Source: PALSA-607 sp963737705
GTDB lineage: Bacteria; Actinomycetota; Actinomycetes; Acidothermales; Acidothermaceae
Assembly (NCBI GenBank): GCA_963737705.1
Contig: CAVTTP010000006.1
Coordinates: 1,178,001 to 1,242,000, forward strand
Reading direction: 5' to 3'
DNA: 64,000 nt
The notes below the pieces were generated by a model. It saw only the letters and a program-made list of their open reading frames with translations, did not search any database and was not told where the DNA came from. Shown one piece after another: positions 23,236 to 32,270 of the stretch. A program made the translations under genes and the position numbers. The first letter of the stretch is position 1. The number at the start of each line of letters is the position of its first letter.

Positions 23236-25374
23236 CTACGAGGTCGCCTTCGTCAGGTCGTAGAGCGTGACGCCGCCGATCGTTGTAGCGGTGTAGTGAC
23301 TACTCACCCAGGACGAGATCTCGGACGACGCGTTGCTCCCGCCGTTCGGGGTGCCAACACTGCCTGCGATGAAGTAGTGGATCTTGCCCTCAGTGACGAG
23401 CTTCTCGAACTGTGCGAGCGTCGGTGCCGGGTCGCTGCCGTTGAACCCGCCAATCGCCATGACTGGATCGCCGGTAGCGAGTTGGTAGCCCGATGCGTCG
23501 TTCGATCCGATCGCGGCGGCGACCCAGGTGTACGAACTCGCGTTCGCCTTCAGCGCCGCGGTCAGCGCCGCGCTCGGCGTGCTGCTGCCGAGCAGTCCGC
23601 CGCCGCCCTGTCCGCCGCCGCCCTGTCCGCCGCCCAGCAGTCCGCCGCCGCCTTGTCTGGTGCCCGTGGTCCCGGTTGGAGGGGCGAAGCCGCCCGTCGT
23701 CCCGGTTGGAGCGCCGAATCCACCGGTTCGCTGACCTCCCGTCGTGCCGCCGGGAGTCGCACCCGGTTGGCCGCCGCCGAATCCACCGCGACCAAAGCCA
23801 CCGGGTCCGCCTTGGCCTGACGACGGTCCGGCCGTCGGGATCGAGCCGGTGTGCGGCGTGCTCGCAGTGTCGAGAGCAAACGCGACCGGCGCGCTAACAG
23901 CTGTCAGCACCGCCCCCGCAGCGATGGCGGCCGCAATCCCACGCTTGATGTGTCCGATGAACAGAACGGCCAATGCGGCAGCGATACCAACAACGAGGAT
24001 CGTCGGGCGCAGCCATGATTCGAATGTCGGCGTCCGGCCGAGAAGCACATGCGCCCACCACGTCGTGACCGCGATCGCGGCAGACAGGAATGCGCGCGAC
24101 GTCCAATGCTCGCGATGGCGCCACAGTTCGGTGCCACCGATGCCGACCAGTGCACCGATCGCCGGTGCGAGGGCGACCGTGTAGTACGGGTGAATGATGC
24201 CCTTGCTCAAGCTGAGGATGAGACCACTCACGATGAGCGTGGTGCCCCACAGCACGGTCGCAGCCCGCAGCTTGCTGGTGCGTCCCTCGCGGCGCGAGAG
24301 CCACAACGCACCGAGCAACGTGACCAATGCGGCCGGGATCAGCCACGAGATCTGCGTGCCCATCTCCGAACCAAAGAGCCGCGTGATGCCGGTCGGACCC
24401 CACATGCTGCCGCCAGCGGTACCGCCTCCACCAATACCCGCAGTCGCGTTGGCTGCGCCACCGCCCGTGACGCTGCCCGTCTCGTTGCCGGTGAGCCGAC
24501 CGAAGCCGTTGTAGCCGAAGATCAGCTCAAGAATGCTGTTGTGCTGCGATCCGCCGATGTAGGGACGTGCGCTGGCCGGCGTCAACGTGACCGCAACGAC
24601 CCACCAGGCCGCCGCAACGAACATCGCGACACCGGCAAGGAGTAACTGCCAGATCCTGCGACGAACAGGCGTAGGTGCTGCAAGCAAGTACACGAGGCCG
24701 AATGCGGGGACGACGAAAAACGCCTGCATCATCTTCGTCAGGAATCCCAGACCGACCAGGGATCCGGCCAATACCAACCAACGAGTGCTTGCGGCTTCGA
24801 GTGCCCGGGTGACCGCGTACGCGGCAACCGTGAGCAGGAGAACGAGCAACGCGTCTGGGTTGTTGAAGCGGAACATCAGCACAGCGACGGGAGTAAGCGC
24901 GAGCACAGCGCCAGCGAGCAATCCTGCCGCAGGCGTGAACCACCGTCGAACCGTTGCATACAAAACGGCCACCGTGGCCACGCCTTCAAGCGCTTGCGGC
25001 ACCAAGATGCTCCACGCATTCACGCCGAAGATGCGGGCCGAGATTTCCATCACCCACAGCGAAGCCGGTGGCTTGTCCACGGTGATGAAGTTCGCCGCAT
25101 CCGAAGAACCGAAGAAGAACGCCTTCCAGCTTTTCGACCCAGCTTGAACGGCCGCTGAGTAGAAGGAGTTCGCCCAACCGGAGGCACCCAAGCCCCAGAT
25201 ATAGAGGAATGCCGTCCCGATCAACAGGGCGAACAGCGATGGTCGCACCCACGCCGGATCAGCCGGCCGGCCACGAACGAGGCGCTTGATGCGCCCAGGT
25301 CGTACATCGCCGGGCACGGTCGGCAGGTTCGAGATGGCCGGCGCCGTGTTCATCGTGGGCGCGGTGGTGGTCAT
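23236..25374 (-). CDS. Glycosyltransferase family 39 (ArnT/PMT-like) membrane protein
   Basis: 712 residues from ATG 25374. Many hydrophobic segments up to about residue 500 and an N-terminal extracytoplasmic loop with ITVDKPPASLWVMEISARIF, the family-39 signature (acidic residue near DKPP). The C-terminal 190 residues hold a Gly/Gln/Thr-rich linker and a globular end (YQLATGDPVMAIGGFNGSDP). Such enzymes use polyprenyl-phosphate sugars to glycosylate lipids or proteins outside the membrane. It overlaps the GT2-GtrA gene by 4 bp (ATGA), whose product could supply the lipid-linked sugar. Confidence 0.88.
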   Translation of the reverse strand: MTTTAPTMNTAPAISNLPTVPGDVRPGRIKRLVRGRPADPAWVRPSLFALLIGTAFLYIWGLGASGWANSFYSAAVQAGSKSWKAFFFGSSDAANFITVDKPPASLWVMEISARIFGVNAWSILVPQALEGVATVAVLYATVRRWFTPAAGLLAGAVLALTPVAVLMFRFNNPDALLVLLLTVAAYAVTRALEAASTRWLVLAGSLVGLGFLTKMMQAFFVVPAFGLVYLLAAPTPVRRRIWQLLLAGVAMFVAAAWWVVAVTLTPASARPYIGGSQHNSILELIFGYNGFGRLTGNETGSVTGGGAANATAGIGGGGTAGGSMWGPTGITRLFGSEMGTQISWLIPAALVTLLGALWLSRREGRTSKLRAATVLWGTTLIVSGLILSLSKGIIHPYYTVALAPAIGALVGIGGTELWRHREHWTSRAFLSAAIAVTTWWAHVLLGRTPTFESWLRPTILVVGIAAALAVLFIGHIKRGIAAAIAAGAVLTAVSAPVAFALDTASTPHTGSIPTAGPSSGQGGPGGFGRGGFGGGQPGATPGGTTGGQRTGGFGAPTGTTGGFAPPTGTTGTRQGGGGLLGGGQGGGGQGGGGLLGSSTPSAALTAALKANASSYTWVAAAIGSNDASGYQLATGDPVMAIGGFNGSDPAPTLAQFEKLVTEGKIHYFIAGSVGTPNGGSNASSEISSWVSSHYTATTIGGVTLYDLTKATS

Positions 25375-26612
25375 GAGAGCTCCTTGACGGTCGTCGTAGC
25401 GGTATGGGTCGAACATGCTGCTGATGGCCTGCGAAAGACCCACGATCGGAACAGCAAGAAGCGAAGGATGGTGGCTGCGAGATTGGCGAGTACGAGCGTG
25501 GCGACTTCAACTGAGCGCCCCGCGTGCGGTGCGGTGGCGTGCACGACTGCGAGTGCTCCGGTGCTCAGCGCAAGACCGATGCCAAACACGGCGAGGCCTT
25601 GCAGCTGGTGTTGCAGTCGTGCTGTGCGGCCGCGAACTCCAAACGTGAACGAGCGGTTGACTGCGGTGTTGCCGATAGCGGTAACGAGCAACGCGACTGC
25701 GTTCGCCCACGTAGCCGACATTGCCGTTCGCGCAAGGAGAAAGAGTGCGACGTAAGCGATGGTGCTGGCGATGCCGACACCACAGAACCTGAACAGCTGG
25801 GCACCGAGTGGACCACTGGCGGCCTCGACCCGATGAGCGCGCAGCGGTATTCGGCCACGCGCGAGGTCACGCGTTAGTCTGGCAATACCGCGAAGATCGG
25901 CGAGCGCCGTCTGAACGATGTCGACGCGCGAATCTGGATCGTCCACCCAGTCGACCGGCACTTCATGAATCCGCATGCCTGACCGCTCCGCGAGCACAAG
26001 CAATTCGGTGTCAAAGAACCAGCCGTTGTCTTGGACCATCGGGAGCAGCTCGCGCGCTCGGTCGGCTCGCATCGCTTTGAATCCGCATTGCGCATCGGAG
26101 AATTGGGTAGCGAGCGTCGTCCGTAGGAGCACGTTGTAGCAACGCGAGATGACCTCGCGCTTAGATCCACGAACGACGCGTGATGAACGCGCGAGCCTGG
26201 TGCCGATCGCGACGTCGCTGTGCCCCGAAAGCAACGGCGCAACCAGCGGCAGCAGTGCAGACAGGTCCGTCGACAGATCGACGTCCATGTAACAGACGAC
26301 GTCGGCGGTGCTCGCCAACCACACCGCGTGCAGTGCGCGACCGCGACCCTTCTTGCTGAGGTAGGTCGCACGCACGTTTGCCAGCTCCGCTTCTAGTGCG
26401 CATGCGGCCGCCCACGTGCGATCTGTGCTGGCGTTGTCAGCGATGGTGATGCGAAACGACAGTGGAAATGTCGTGGTGAGGTATGTGTGCAGGCGGCGAA
26501 CGCTTGGTTCGAGATCGTGTTCTTCGTTATGCACGGGAATGACGATCTCGATCGCCGGAGCACTGGTTGCCTCGACGTCGATCAGTTCACCCGGCAGCTG
26601 CATTGTTGTCAT
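25371..26612 (-). CDS. Glycosyltransferase family 2 fused to a GtrA-like membrane domain
   Basis: 413 residues. The N-terminal GT2 domain (about 20-250) has EIVIPVHNEEHDLEPSVRRL, ADNASTDRT and the metal-binding YMDVDLSTD, as in dolichol-phosphate-mannose-type synthases. From about residue 270 there are four hydrophobic helices (FRFCGVGIASTIAYVALFLL, FGIGLALSTGALAVV) typical of GtrA, which flips or positions polyprenyl-phosphate sugars. It probably makes polyprenyl-phosphate hexose for the downstream GT39 enzyme; the 4-bp overlap supports joint expression. Confidence 0.88.
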   Translation of the reverse strand: MTTMQLPGELIDVEATSAPAIEIVIPVHNEEHDLEPSVRRLHTYLTTTFPLSFRITIADNASTDRTWAAACALEAELANVRATYLSKKGRGRALHAVWLASTADVVCYMDVDLSTDLSALLPLVAPLLSGHSDVAIGTRLARSSRVVRGSKREVISRCYNVLLRTTLATQFSDAQCGFKAMRADRARELLPMVQDNGWFFDTELLVLAERSGMRIHEVPVDWVDDPDSRVDIVQTALADLRGIARLTRDLARGRIPLRAHRVEAASGPLGAQLFRFCGVGIASTIAYVALFLLARTAMSATWANAVALLVTAIGNTAVNRSFTFGVRGRTARLQHQLQGLAVFGIGLALSTGALAVVHATAPHAGRSVEVATLVLANLAATILRFLLFRSWVFRRPSAACSTHTATTTVKELS

Positions 26613-26696
26613 GCGATGACAATCGCGTGCAGGCCTGGAGCGAACCTGAATGCGACCTGACGGCCGCGTAGGAGATTCGTTTCGGGGAAGTTGCGG

Positions 26697-27158
26697 CTAG
26701 AGCCGGCGCAATACCTCGTCTGCCGGCATGGCGTCGAGGTTGAAATCGGTTAGACCATCGATCGTTCCGCAGTCGACGCAGCGAGCTGCAAGGACCAGCC
26801 AACTTACGGCGCCATGTTCGTCGGTGTGCAGGCCGGATGCGACTTCGGCGATCGACTGCGAGCAACTCGGGCAAGCCCACATGCGCGGGAAGTTCCAGTG
26901 TTCGGCAGAGTCGAGCACGTCCTGGCTGTCGCCACAGCTCATGCAGCGATGACGGGCGACCGCAGTCTCTGCATCGGCTTCGACGTAGAACCAGGTCGCG
27001 GGCTCACCGCCGTGGACGGTGTTCGTGCACGTGGTCAGCACGGTCCTTGTCACCGGCGGGCAGTCTTGAAGCTGCACCAGCCACGACTCAAGGTCGTCTG
27101 TGCTCTCGCCGGTGCGACGCCCGGCCACAGTCCGCAGTACCACGGGTCCTCCTCGCAT
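26697..27158 (-). CDS. Conserved hypothetical protein with zinc-ribbon cysteines
   Basis: About 153 residues from ATG 27158; the same frame is open much further upstream but only as a shadow of the helicase gene. Paired cysteines CMSCGD, CPSCSQ and CVDCGT suggest a zinc-binding fold. Other features are a TRTVLTTCTNTVHGGEPATW strand and WLVLAARCVDCGTIDGLTDF. I do not recognise a named family. It sits 88 bp downstream of the DEAD-box helicase on the same strand. Confidence 0.65.
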   Translation of the reverse strand: MRGGPVVLRTVAGRRTGESTDDLESWLVQLQDCPPVTRTVLTTCTNTVHGGEPATWFYVEADAETAVARHRCMSCGDSQDVLDSAEHWNFPRMWACPSCSQSIAEVASGLHTDEHGAVSWLVLAARCVDCGTIDGLTDFNLDAMPADEVLRRL

Positions 27159-27246
27159 CCGACTGAGTGGAACGTCGGTATGCAAGGCCGTTGGCTTGAA
27201 TGACCAGACCCCGTCGCAGGGGTGAACCCGCGGTCGAGTGCGGCAG

Positions 27247-28902
27247 CTAGCTGTTGGCGCTGCCGCCGGATCGCCCGCGACCGCCACGCGATCGCCGGCG
27301 ACGTGGCCCGTCGGTAGAGGACGGGCTGCCGCCCTGGGCAACTGCCGCACCCGTCCCCGATTCGCTCGGCGATGCACCGGCGGTGGAGGACTGTGCCGAC
27401 CTGGTCCGTTGGCGACGTGGGCGGGCGGCTGTGCCGTCAGCGGCCGCTGCCCGAGGCGCCTTGGGCGATGCCGCATCAGTTGATGCCGAGGCTCGCTTGC
27501 GCGGCGCTCGGTCGCGCTCGCCACGGCCTCCGCTTCGGGATCCGGACGCCGACCCACCAGCCGACGCCCCCACCGGGCTGCGTCGCGGCCGGCCGGTTTC
27601 GCCGAGGTCCTCGAGCACTTCGGCGCCGAGGCCAGCCCTTGTGCGGTCAGCACGTGGCAGAACCCCGGTGACTCCGCGCGGAATCCCCAACTGCTCGTGC
27701 AATTCGTCGGAGGTCGAATATGTCTCAGGCGGGTCGGGGAACGACAGATCGAGCAGGCTGTTGATCGACTTCCAGCGGGCCAAATCGTCCCAGTCGACGA
27801 GCGTGACGGCGACGCCCGACGCGCCGGCCCGGCCCGTGCGCCCAATGCGGTGCAAGTAGGTCTTCTCATCGTCGGGGCACGAGTAGTTGATGACGTGCGT
27901 GACGCCCTCGACGTCGATGCCTCGGGCGGCCACATCAGTGGCAACGAGCACGTCGACCTTGCCCGCTCGGAACGCGCGCAGAGCTTGCTCGCGTTGCCCT
28001 TGACCGAGGTCACCGTGTACGGCGGCTGCTGCGAAGCCGCGTTCGGACAGGTCGGCGGCGAGCTTGTCGCATTGTCGCTTCGTGTGGCAGAAGACCATCG
28101 CGAGTCCGCGCCCGTCAGCCTGCAAAATGCGCGCGAGCACCTCGGGCTTGTCCATCGAATGCGCGCGGTAGACGAACTGGGCGGTCTCGGGAACCGTGCG
28201 GCCTTCGTCGGGCTCCTCGGCGCGGATCCGGGTCGGCTGCTTGAGGTACTTGCGGGACAGCGAGATGACTTCCCCAGGCATCGTCGCCGAGAACAGCATG
28301 GTCTGGCGACTGGCCGGCGTGAGCGCAAGGATGCGCTCGACATCGGGCAGGAAGCCAAGGTCGAGCATCTCGTCGGCTTCGTCGAGCACCAGGATCTGGA
28401 TCGCTGACAGGTCGAGGTGGCCTTGTCGAGCCAGGTCGAGCAGCCGCCCTGGTGTGCCCGACACGACGTCGATGCCAGCCTTCAGTGCCGCCACTTGCGG
28501 TTCGTACGAACGGCCGCCGTAAACGGCGAGGACGCGGGCGCCCAAGCCTTTACCAGCGACGACGAGATCGGCGGCGACCTGGATCGCGAGCTCGCGGGTC
28601 GGGACGACGACAAGCGCACGTGGGCGGTGGTCGTCGACCAACTCGATGAGTTGGAGGAGTGGCGCTCCGAACGCAAGGGTCTTGCCCGTGCCTGTTCGAG
28701 CCTGGCCGATCAAGTCGGTGCCAGTCAGCGCCAGCGGAATCGCGAGCGCTTGAACGGGGAACGGGATGGTGATGCCGACGGCTTCTAAGGCCCCGGCGGT
28801 CTCGGGAGCAATCCCGAGTTCGGCAAACGTGGTCAGAACAGAACCTCTCAAAAGGGGCCGACCTGCGGTCCGGACCGTCTGGCGGGCGCTGGAATCGTGC
28901 AT
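27247..28902 (-). CDS. DEAD-box ATP-dependent RNA helicase
   Basis: 551 residues. All core motifs are present: Q motif region (GITIPFPVQALAIP), motif I ARTGTGKT, Ia PTRELAIQV, DEAD (LVLDEADEMLDLG), SAT (LFSATMP), ATDVAARGIDV, and HRIGRTGRAG. The C-terminal 130 residues are a basic Arg/Ser/Gly-rich tail (RRRRSRGGRGRSGGSANS), as in RhlE/DeaD proteins that unwind structured RNA in ribosome assembly and cold adaptation. Homologous in position to mycobacterial rhlE (Rv3211). Start uncertain: the conserved part begins around residue 22 (VLTTFAELGI). Confidence 0.93.
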   Translation of the reverse strand: MHDSSARQTVRTAGRPLLRGSVLTTFAELGIAPETAGALEAVGITIPFPVQALAIPLALTGTDLIGQARTGTGKTLAFGAPLLQLIELVDDHRPRALVVVPTRELAIQVAADLVVAGKGLGARVLAVYGGRSYEPQVAALKAGIDVVSGTPGRLLDLARQGHLDLSAIQILVLDEADEMLDLGFLPDVERILALTPASRQTMLFSATMPGEVISLSRKYLKQPTRIRAEEPDEGRTVPETAQFVYRAHSMDKPEVLARILQADGRGLAMVFCHTKRQCDKLAADLSERGFAAAAVHGDLGQGQREQALRAFRAGKVDVLVATDVAARGIDVEGVTHVINYSCPDDEKTYLHRIGRTGRAGASGVAVTLVDWDDLARWKSINSLLDLSFPDPPETYSTSDELHEQLGIPRGVTGVLPRADRTRAGLGAEVLEDLGETGRPRRSPVGASAGGSASGSRSGGRGERDRAPRKRASASTDAASPKAPRAAAADGTAARPRRQRTRSAQSSTAGASPSESGTGAAVAQGGSPSSTDGPRRRRSRGGRGRSGGSANS

Positions 28903-29018
28903 GAGAACTGATGCAGCGCGGCTCGCGGGTCCGGGCGGTCGCCCTTGGCAACGCGCAGTCTATCGTGCGCAGGCTCGCCAAGCTTTCGGCACGCTCCATA
29001 CGGCACTACTCTCGAATC

Positions 29019-29771
29019 GTGAGCGAGGAGCCCCGTCCCGAGGATGAGCAGAGTCCTGAGGATGAGCAGAGTCCTGAGGATGAGCAGAGTCCCGAGATCG
29101 ACCTGCTGGCCGATCCGACGTACCTCGACGCCGTCACCGACCTACTTGGTGTGCTGGCCTACGCCGAGCTTGTCGCGTTCGAACGTCTCGCGTACGACGC
29201 GCGAATGGCGCCCACCCTCGAAGACAAAGCGGCGCTCGCGCGTCTCGCGACCGCGGAGTTCGGGCACTACCAGCTACTCGAGCGGCACCTTGACGGCATG
29301 GGCGTAGGAGCCGAGAAGGCGATGGCACCCTTCGTCGTACCGCTTGAGGCCTTTCATGCCCAGACCGCGCCAAGCGATTGGGCCGAGAGCCTGGTCAAGG
29401 CCTATGTCGGTGATGGGATTGCCGCAGATTTCTACCGCGAGATTGCGAAACTGCTCGACCCCACCGCGCGTGCTCTCGTGCTCGAGGTGCTTGCCGATAC
29501 CGGCCACGCCGAGTTCGCGGTTGAGCGGGTTCGGCAGGTCATCGCGGCCGATCCGACGATTGCCGGCCGCCTCGCGCTGTGGGGGCGCCGAATCGTCGGC
29601 GAGGCGCTCGCGCAGGCGCAAGCGGTTTGTGCTGAACGCGAGGCGCTCGTCACGTTGCTGGTCGGCGGGGTCGCGGGCGCGAACGCCGACATCGGCGAAC
29701 TGATGCGCACCTTTACCCGGATCACCGACGCCCACATGCGTCGGATGGCTGCACTCGGCCTCTCCGCCTAG
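29019..29771 (+). CDS. Ferritin-like / MiaE-type fold protein
   Basis: 250 residues from GTG 29019. After an acidic EDEQSP repeat head, a four-helix bundle shows iron-ligand-like Glu and E-x2-H patterns: LLGVLAYAELVAFERLAYDA, ARLATAEFGHYQLLERHLD, YVGDGIAADFYREIAKLLD, LADTGHAEFAVERV. This is the ferritin-like_2 / MiaE_2 family found next to rhlE in actinobacteria (Rv3210c position). MiaE relatives hydroxylate modified tRNA adenosine; activity here is not established. Confidence 0.82.
   Translation: MSEEPRPEDEQSPEDEQSPEDEQSPEIDLLADPTYLDAVTDLLGVLAYAELVAFERLAYDARMAPTLEDKAALARLATAEFGHYQLLERHLDGMGVGAEKAMAPFVVPLEAFHAQTAPSDWAESLVKAYVGDGIAADFYREIAKLLDPTARALVLEVLADTGHAEFAVERVRQVIAADPTIAGRLALWGRRIVGEALAQAQAVCAEREALVTLLVGGVAGANADIGELMRTFTRITDAHMRRMAALGLSA
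29037..29090 (+). repeat. 18-bp in-frame tandem repeat, three copies
   Basis: Three units of the type CCYGAGGATGAGCAGAGT at 29037, 29055 and 29073, plus CCCGAG, encoding PEDEQS repeats at the N-terminus of the ferritin-like protein. Confidence 0.9.
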
Positions 29772-29809
29772 CTGCCGCCCAGCTGCACGCCAGCTGCACT
29801 GCGGCGCAA

Positions 29810-30043
29810 CTACATTGCGGTGCCGAAACCGACCCTGCGCTCGTTCGCTTCGCCGATCTCGACATAGGCGAGCTTCTCGACCGGGATCAGCACGCGCCGG
29901 CCCCGCTCGTCCGCGAGAGTCAGCAGGCCACCGGCCTTGACCGCCGCGGTGATCAGTTCTTCAACGGCCTCGGGGGTCTGCGAGCTCTCCACGACGATCT
30001 CGCGCGCGGCGTACTGGACACCGATCTTGACTTCCACGGTCAT
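29810..30043 (-). CDS. DUF3107 family protein
   Basis: 77 residues, the usual family size: VEVKIGVQYAAREIVVESSQ, VEELITAAV, LLTLADERGRRVLIP, and a final KLAYVEIGEANERRVGFGTA. It matches the small actinobacterial protein known as TB9.4 (Rv3208A) in M. tuberculosis, found in the same neighbourhood. Function is unknown. The TetR gene that follows it in mycobacteria is missing here; the next gene is LigD polymerase. Confidence 0.92.
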   Translation of the reverse strand: MTVEVKIGVQYAAREIVVESSQTPEAVEELITAAVKAGGLLTLADERGRRVLIPVEKLAYVEIGEANERRVGFGTAM

Positions 30044-30110
30044 CCTCCGCCTGATTACGTACGGGCCTGCTCCTTCGTGAGGGCTCCGACGACTAGAACG
30101 TTACCGGTAA

Positions 30111-31088
30111 CTAGCCGCCGCCCGCGGCGGCCGCGGCGCTGGCTGGGAGTTTGGGACGTTGTTTGGTGGTCAGCGTGACCAGATCGGCCAGCAAATCGCC
30201 GTCCGCTTCTACTCGTTCGAGCACCGCGTCAGAAAGGAACACCAGCTCCTCCGGTGACTGGCAGGCCGCGACCTCGTCCCAGGTGATGGGCGTCGAGACG
30301 GTCTGCTCCGGTCGGGCCCGCAGCGAGTACGGCGCCACCGTCGTCTTGGCGGCTGCGTTCTGGCTCCAGTCGACCAGCACCTTGCCGTGGCGCAGCGCCT
30401 TGGTCATGTCGGAGACCACCAGGTCAGGCCGTTGCTTTTCGAGCCGGCGTGCGAGTGACCGCGCATACAAACGGGTGTCGTCGGCCGGCGTCGGGCGAAG
30501 CGGTGCGTACAGCTGCATGCCCTTGGAGCCACTCGTCTTTGCGTATCCGGTTAACCCGTCGGACTCCAGAATTTCCTTAAGCAGCAGGGCAACTTCGCAG
30601 CATTCGACGATCGTCGCGGGTGGCCCGGGGTCGAGATCGAGCACCAGCAGGTCCGGCTCCTGGACGCCGCCGCGCGGCCCTACTTTCCATTGCGGCACGT
30701 GCAGCTCAAGGGAGGCGAGATTTGCCGTCCAGATGAGGGTCGGCAGGTCCTCCACGATCACGAAATCGATGGTTTCACGGTTCATGGTGCTTCCGGGCAC
30801 CGGAAGGGTCACCGTGCGAACCCACTCCGGTGTTCCGCGCGGCGCGTTCTTCTCGAAGAACGAAGGGCCATCGACACCGTTGGGGTAGCGTTTGCGGGTC
30901 AGCGGCCGCCCGGCGAGATGCGGGAGCAGCACCGGCGCAACGCGGGCGTAGTAGTCGAGAACCTCGCCCTTGGTGAATCCTGTTTGCGGGTACAAGATTT
31001 TGGTGAGGTTGGTGATGGCCAGCCGGCGATCACCCACCTGAACGGTCGTCTTGTCCGACTTTTCGTTGGCAGCTTTGCTTGATGGCAC
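30111..31088 (-). CDS. Stand-alone LigD polymerase (NHEJ primase-polymerase)
   Basis: 325 residues. Archaeo-eukaryotic primase family: LTKILYPQTGFTKGEVLDYY, GRPLTRKRYPNGVDGPSFFEKN, metal-binding LLVLDLDPGP, and KTSGSKGMQLYAPLRP. Only the polymerase domain is present; the ligase and 3'-phosphoesterase parts of full LigD are absent from the window. It fills and extends ends in non-homologous end joining with Ku, whose gene is divergent and 31 bp away. A short Ala/Gly-rich tail ends the protein. Confidence 0.9.
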   Translation of the reverse strand: MPSSKAANEKSDKTTVQVGDRRLAITNLTKILYPQTGFTKGEVLDYYARVAPVLLPHLAGRPLTRKRYPNGVDGPSFFEKNAPRGTPEWVRTVTLPVPGSTMNRETIDFVIVEDLPTLIWTANLASLELHVPQWKVGPRGGVQEPDLLVLDLDPGPPATIVECCEVALLLKEILESDGLTGYAKTSGSKGMQLYAPLRPTPADDTRLYARSLARRLEKQRPDLVVSDMTKALRHGKVLVDWSQNAAAKTTVAPYSLRARPEQTVSTPITWDEVAACQSPEELVFLSDAVLERVEADGDLLADLVTLTTKQRPKLPASAAAAAGGG

Positions 31089-31119
31089 GGTCTAGTGCTT
31101 CTCGGACGAAGGAAGGCTC

Positions 31120-32151
31120 ATGCGCAGCATCTGGAAAGGGTCCATTTCTTTCGGCCTGGTCAGCATTGCCGTCAAGGTGTACTCGGCGACAGAAGAGAAG
31201 GACATCGCCTTCCACCAAGTGCATCGCGAGGACGGCGGTCGAATCAAGTACAAGCGGATCTGTTCCATCGACGGCGAAGAGGTCCCGTACAACGACATCG
31301 CCAAGGGCTTTGAACTGCCGGACGGCGACATGGTGGTCTTGACCGACGACGATTTGGCAGAGTTGCCCCTGACCAGCAGTCGCGAGATCGACGTCCTGCA
31401 GTTCGTGCCTCTCGAGCAGGTCGACCCGATCTACTTCAACAAGAGCTACTACCTCGAGCCCGACCCGCGTGCGGCCAAGGCCTACGTCCTGTTGCGCGAC
31501 ACCTTGGAGAAGTCCGGACGCGTCGCCGTGGTCAAGGTGGCGCTGCGCCGTCGCGAGGCACTCGCAACACTGCGAGTGCGCGCCGGCGTGATCACCCTCG
31601 AGACGATGTTGTGGCCCGACGAGATCCGTAAGCCCGATTTCGGTTTCCTCGACGAGGACGTCGACGTCCGGCCCGCGGAGATCGCGATGGCCAACGGGCT
31701 CGTCGAGTCGCTGTCAGGCGACTTCGACCCAGCCGACTACACCGATCAGTACCGTGCCGCCCTTGAGTCCGTTGTCGAGGCGAAGATCGAGGGCCGCGAC
31801 CTGGTGCCAGCACCTGACGCGACCGAGTCGGAGGCGTCGGGCACGGTCGTCGATTTGGTCGCGGCTCTGCAGGCGAGCATCGCGGCTGTGAAGGCCGCGA
31901 AGGAGTCTGGCGGCGGCTCGTCGGCGAAGGCACCGGCAGGTGCGAAGGCGCCGGCAGGTGCCAAGAAGGCGGCCGTCAAGAAGCTGACGCCGAAGGCCAC
32001 GCCGGCCAAGAAGGCGGCCCCCGCGAAGGCCGGTGCCACGAAGGTCGCGGCCAAGTCTGCCGCCGCGAAAACGGCCGCCAAGACTCCCGCTGCCGCCGCT
32101 GCTCGTGCCGCCGCGGAGAGGAAGCCCGCGCGGACCCGCCGTTCGGCGTAA
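31120..32151 (+). CDS. ku: Non-homologous end joining protein Ku
   Basis: 343 residues. The beta-barrel ring core begins MRSIWKGSISFGLVSIAVKV, the family hallmark, followed by HREDGGRIKYKRIC, LPLTSSREIDVLQFVPLEQV and RDTLEKSGRVAVVKV. From about residue 265 a Lys/Ala/Pro-rich tail (AKKAAPAKAGATKVAAKSAA) resembles a histone-H1-like extension as found in mycobacterial Ku, which contacts DNA. It binds double-strand-break ends and recruits LigD. Divergent from the LigD polymerase gene. Confidence 0.95.
   Translation: MRSIWKGSISFGLVSIAVKVYSATEEKDIAFHQVHREDGGRIKYKRICSIDGEEVPYNDIAKGFELPDGDMVVLTDDDLAELPLTSSREIDVLQFVPLEQVDPIYFNKSYYLEPDPRAAKAYVLLRDTLEKSGRVAVVKVALRRREALATLRVRAGVITLETMLWPDEIRKPDFGFLDEDVDVRPAEIAMANGLVESLSGDFDPADYTDQYRAALESVVEAKIEGRDLVPAPDATESEASGTVVDLVAALQASIAAVKAAKESGGGSSAKAPAGAKAPAGAKKAAVKKLTPKATPAKKAAPAKAGATKVAAKSAAAKTAAKTPAAAAARAAAERKPARTRRSA
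31924..31959 (+). repeat. 18-bp in-frame tandem repeat in the ku tail
   Basis: Two units of GCGAAGGCRCCGGCAGGT at 31924 and 31942, encoding AKAPAG twice in the basic C-terminal tail. Confidence 0.8.
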
Positions 32152-32270
32152 ACCCCGGGCCAAACGACGGCGCATTCGGCGCTCAAGCATCACGCTCCTC
32201 ACGCCGACTTCAGGCGTAAGAGGAAGGCGTACCAGCGTCGTCCCACGGGAATTTTGATTTGGAGCCCGCC

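Noticed and set aside
27159..28358. Long minus-strand frame continuous with the zinc-ribbon gene
   Set aside because: It is an alternative frame of the DEAD-box helicase; only the part after 27158 is coding.
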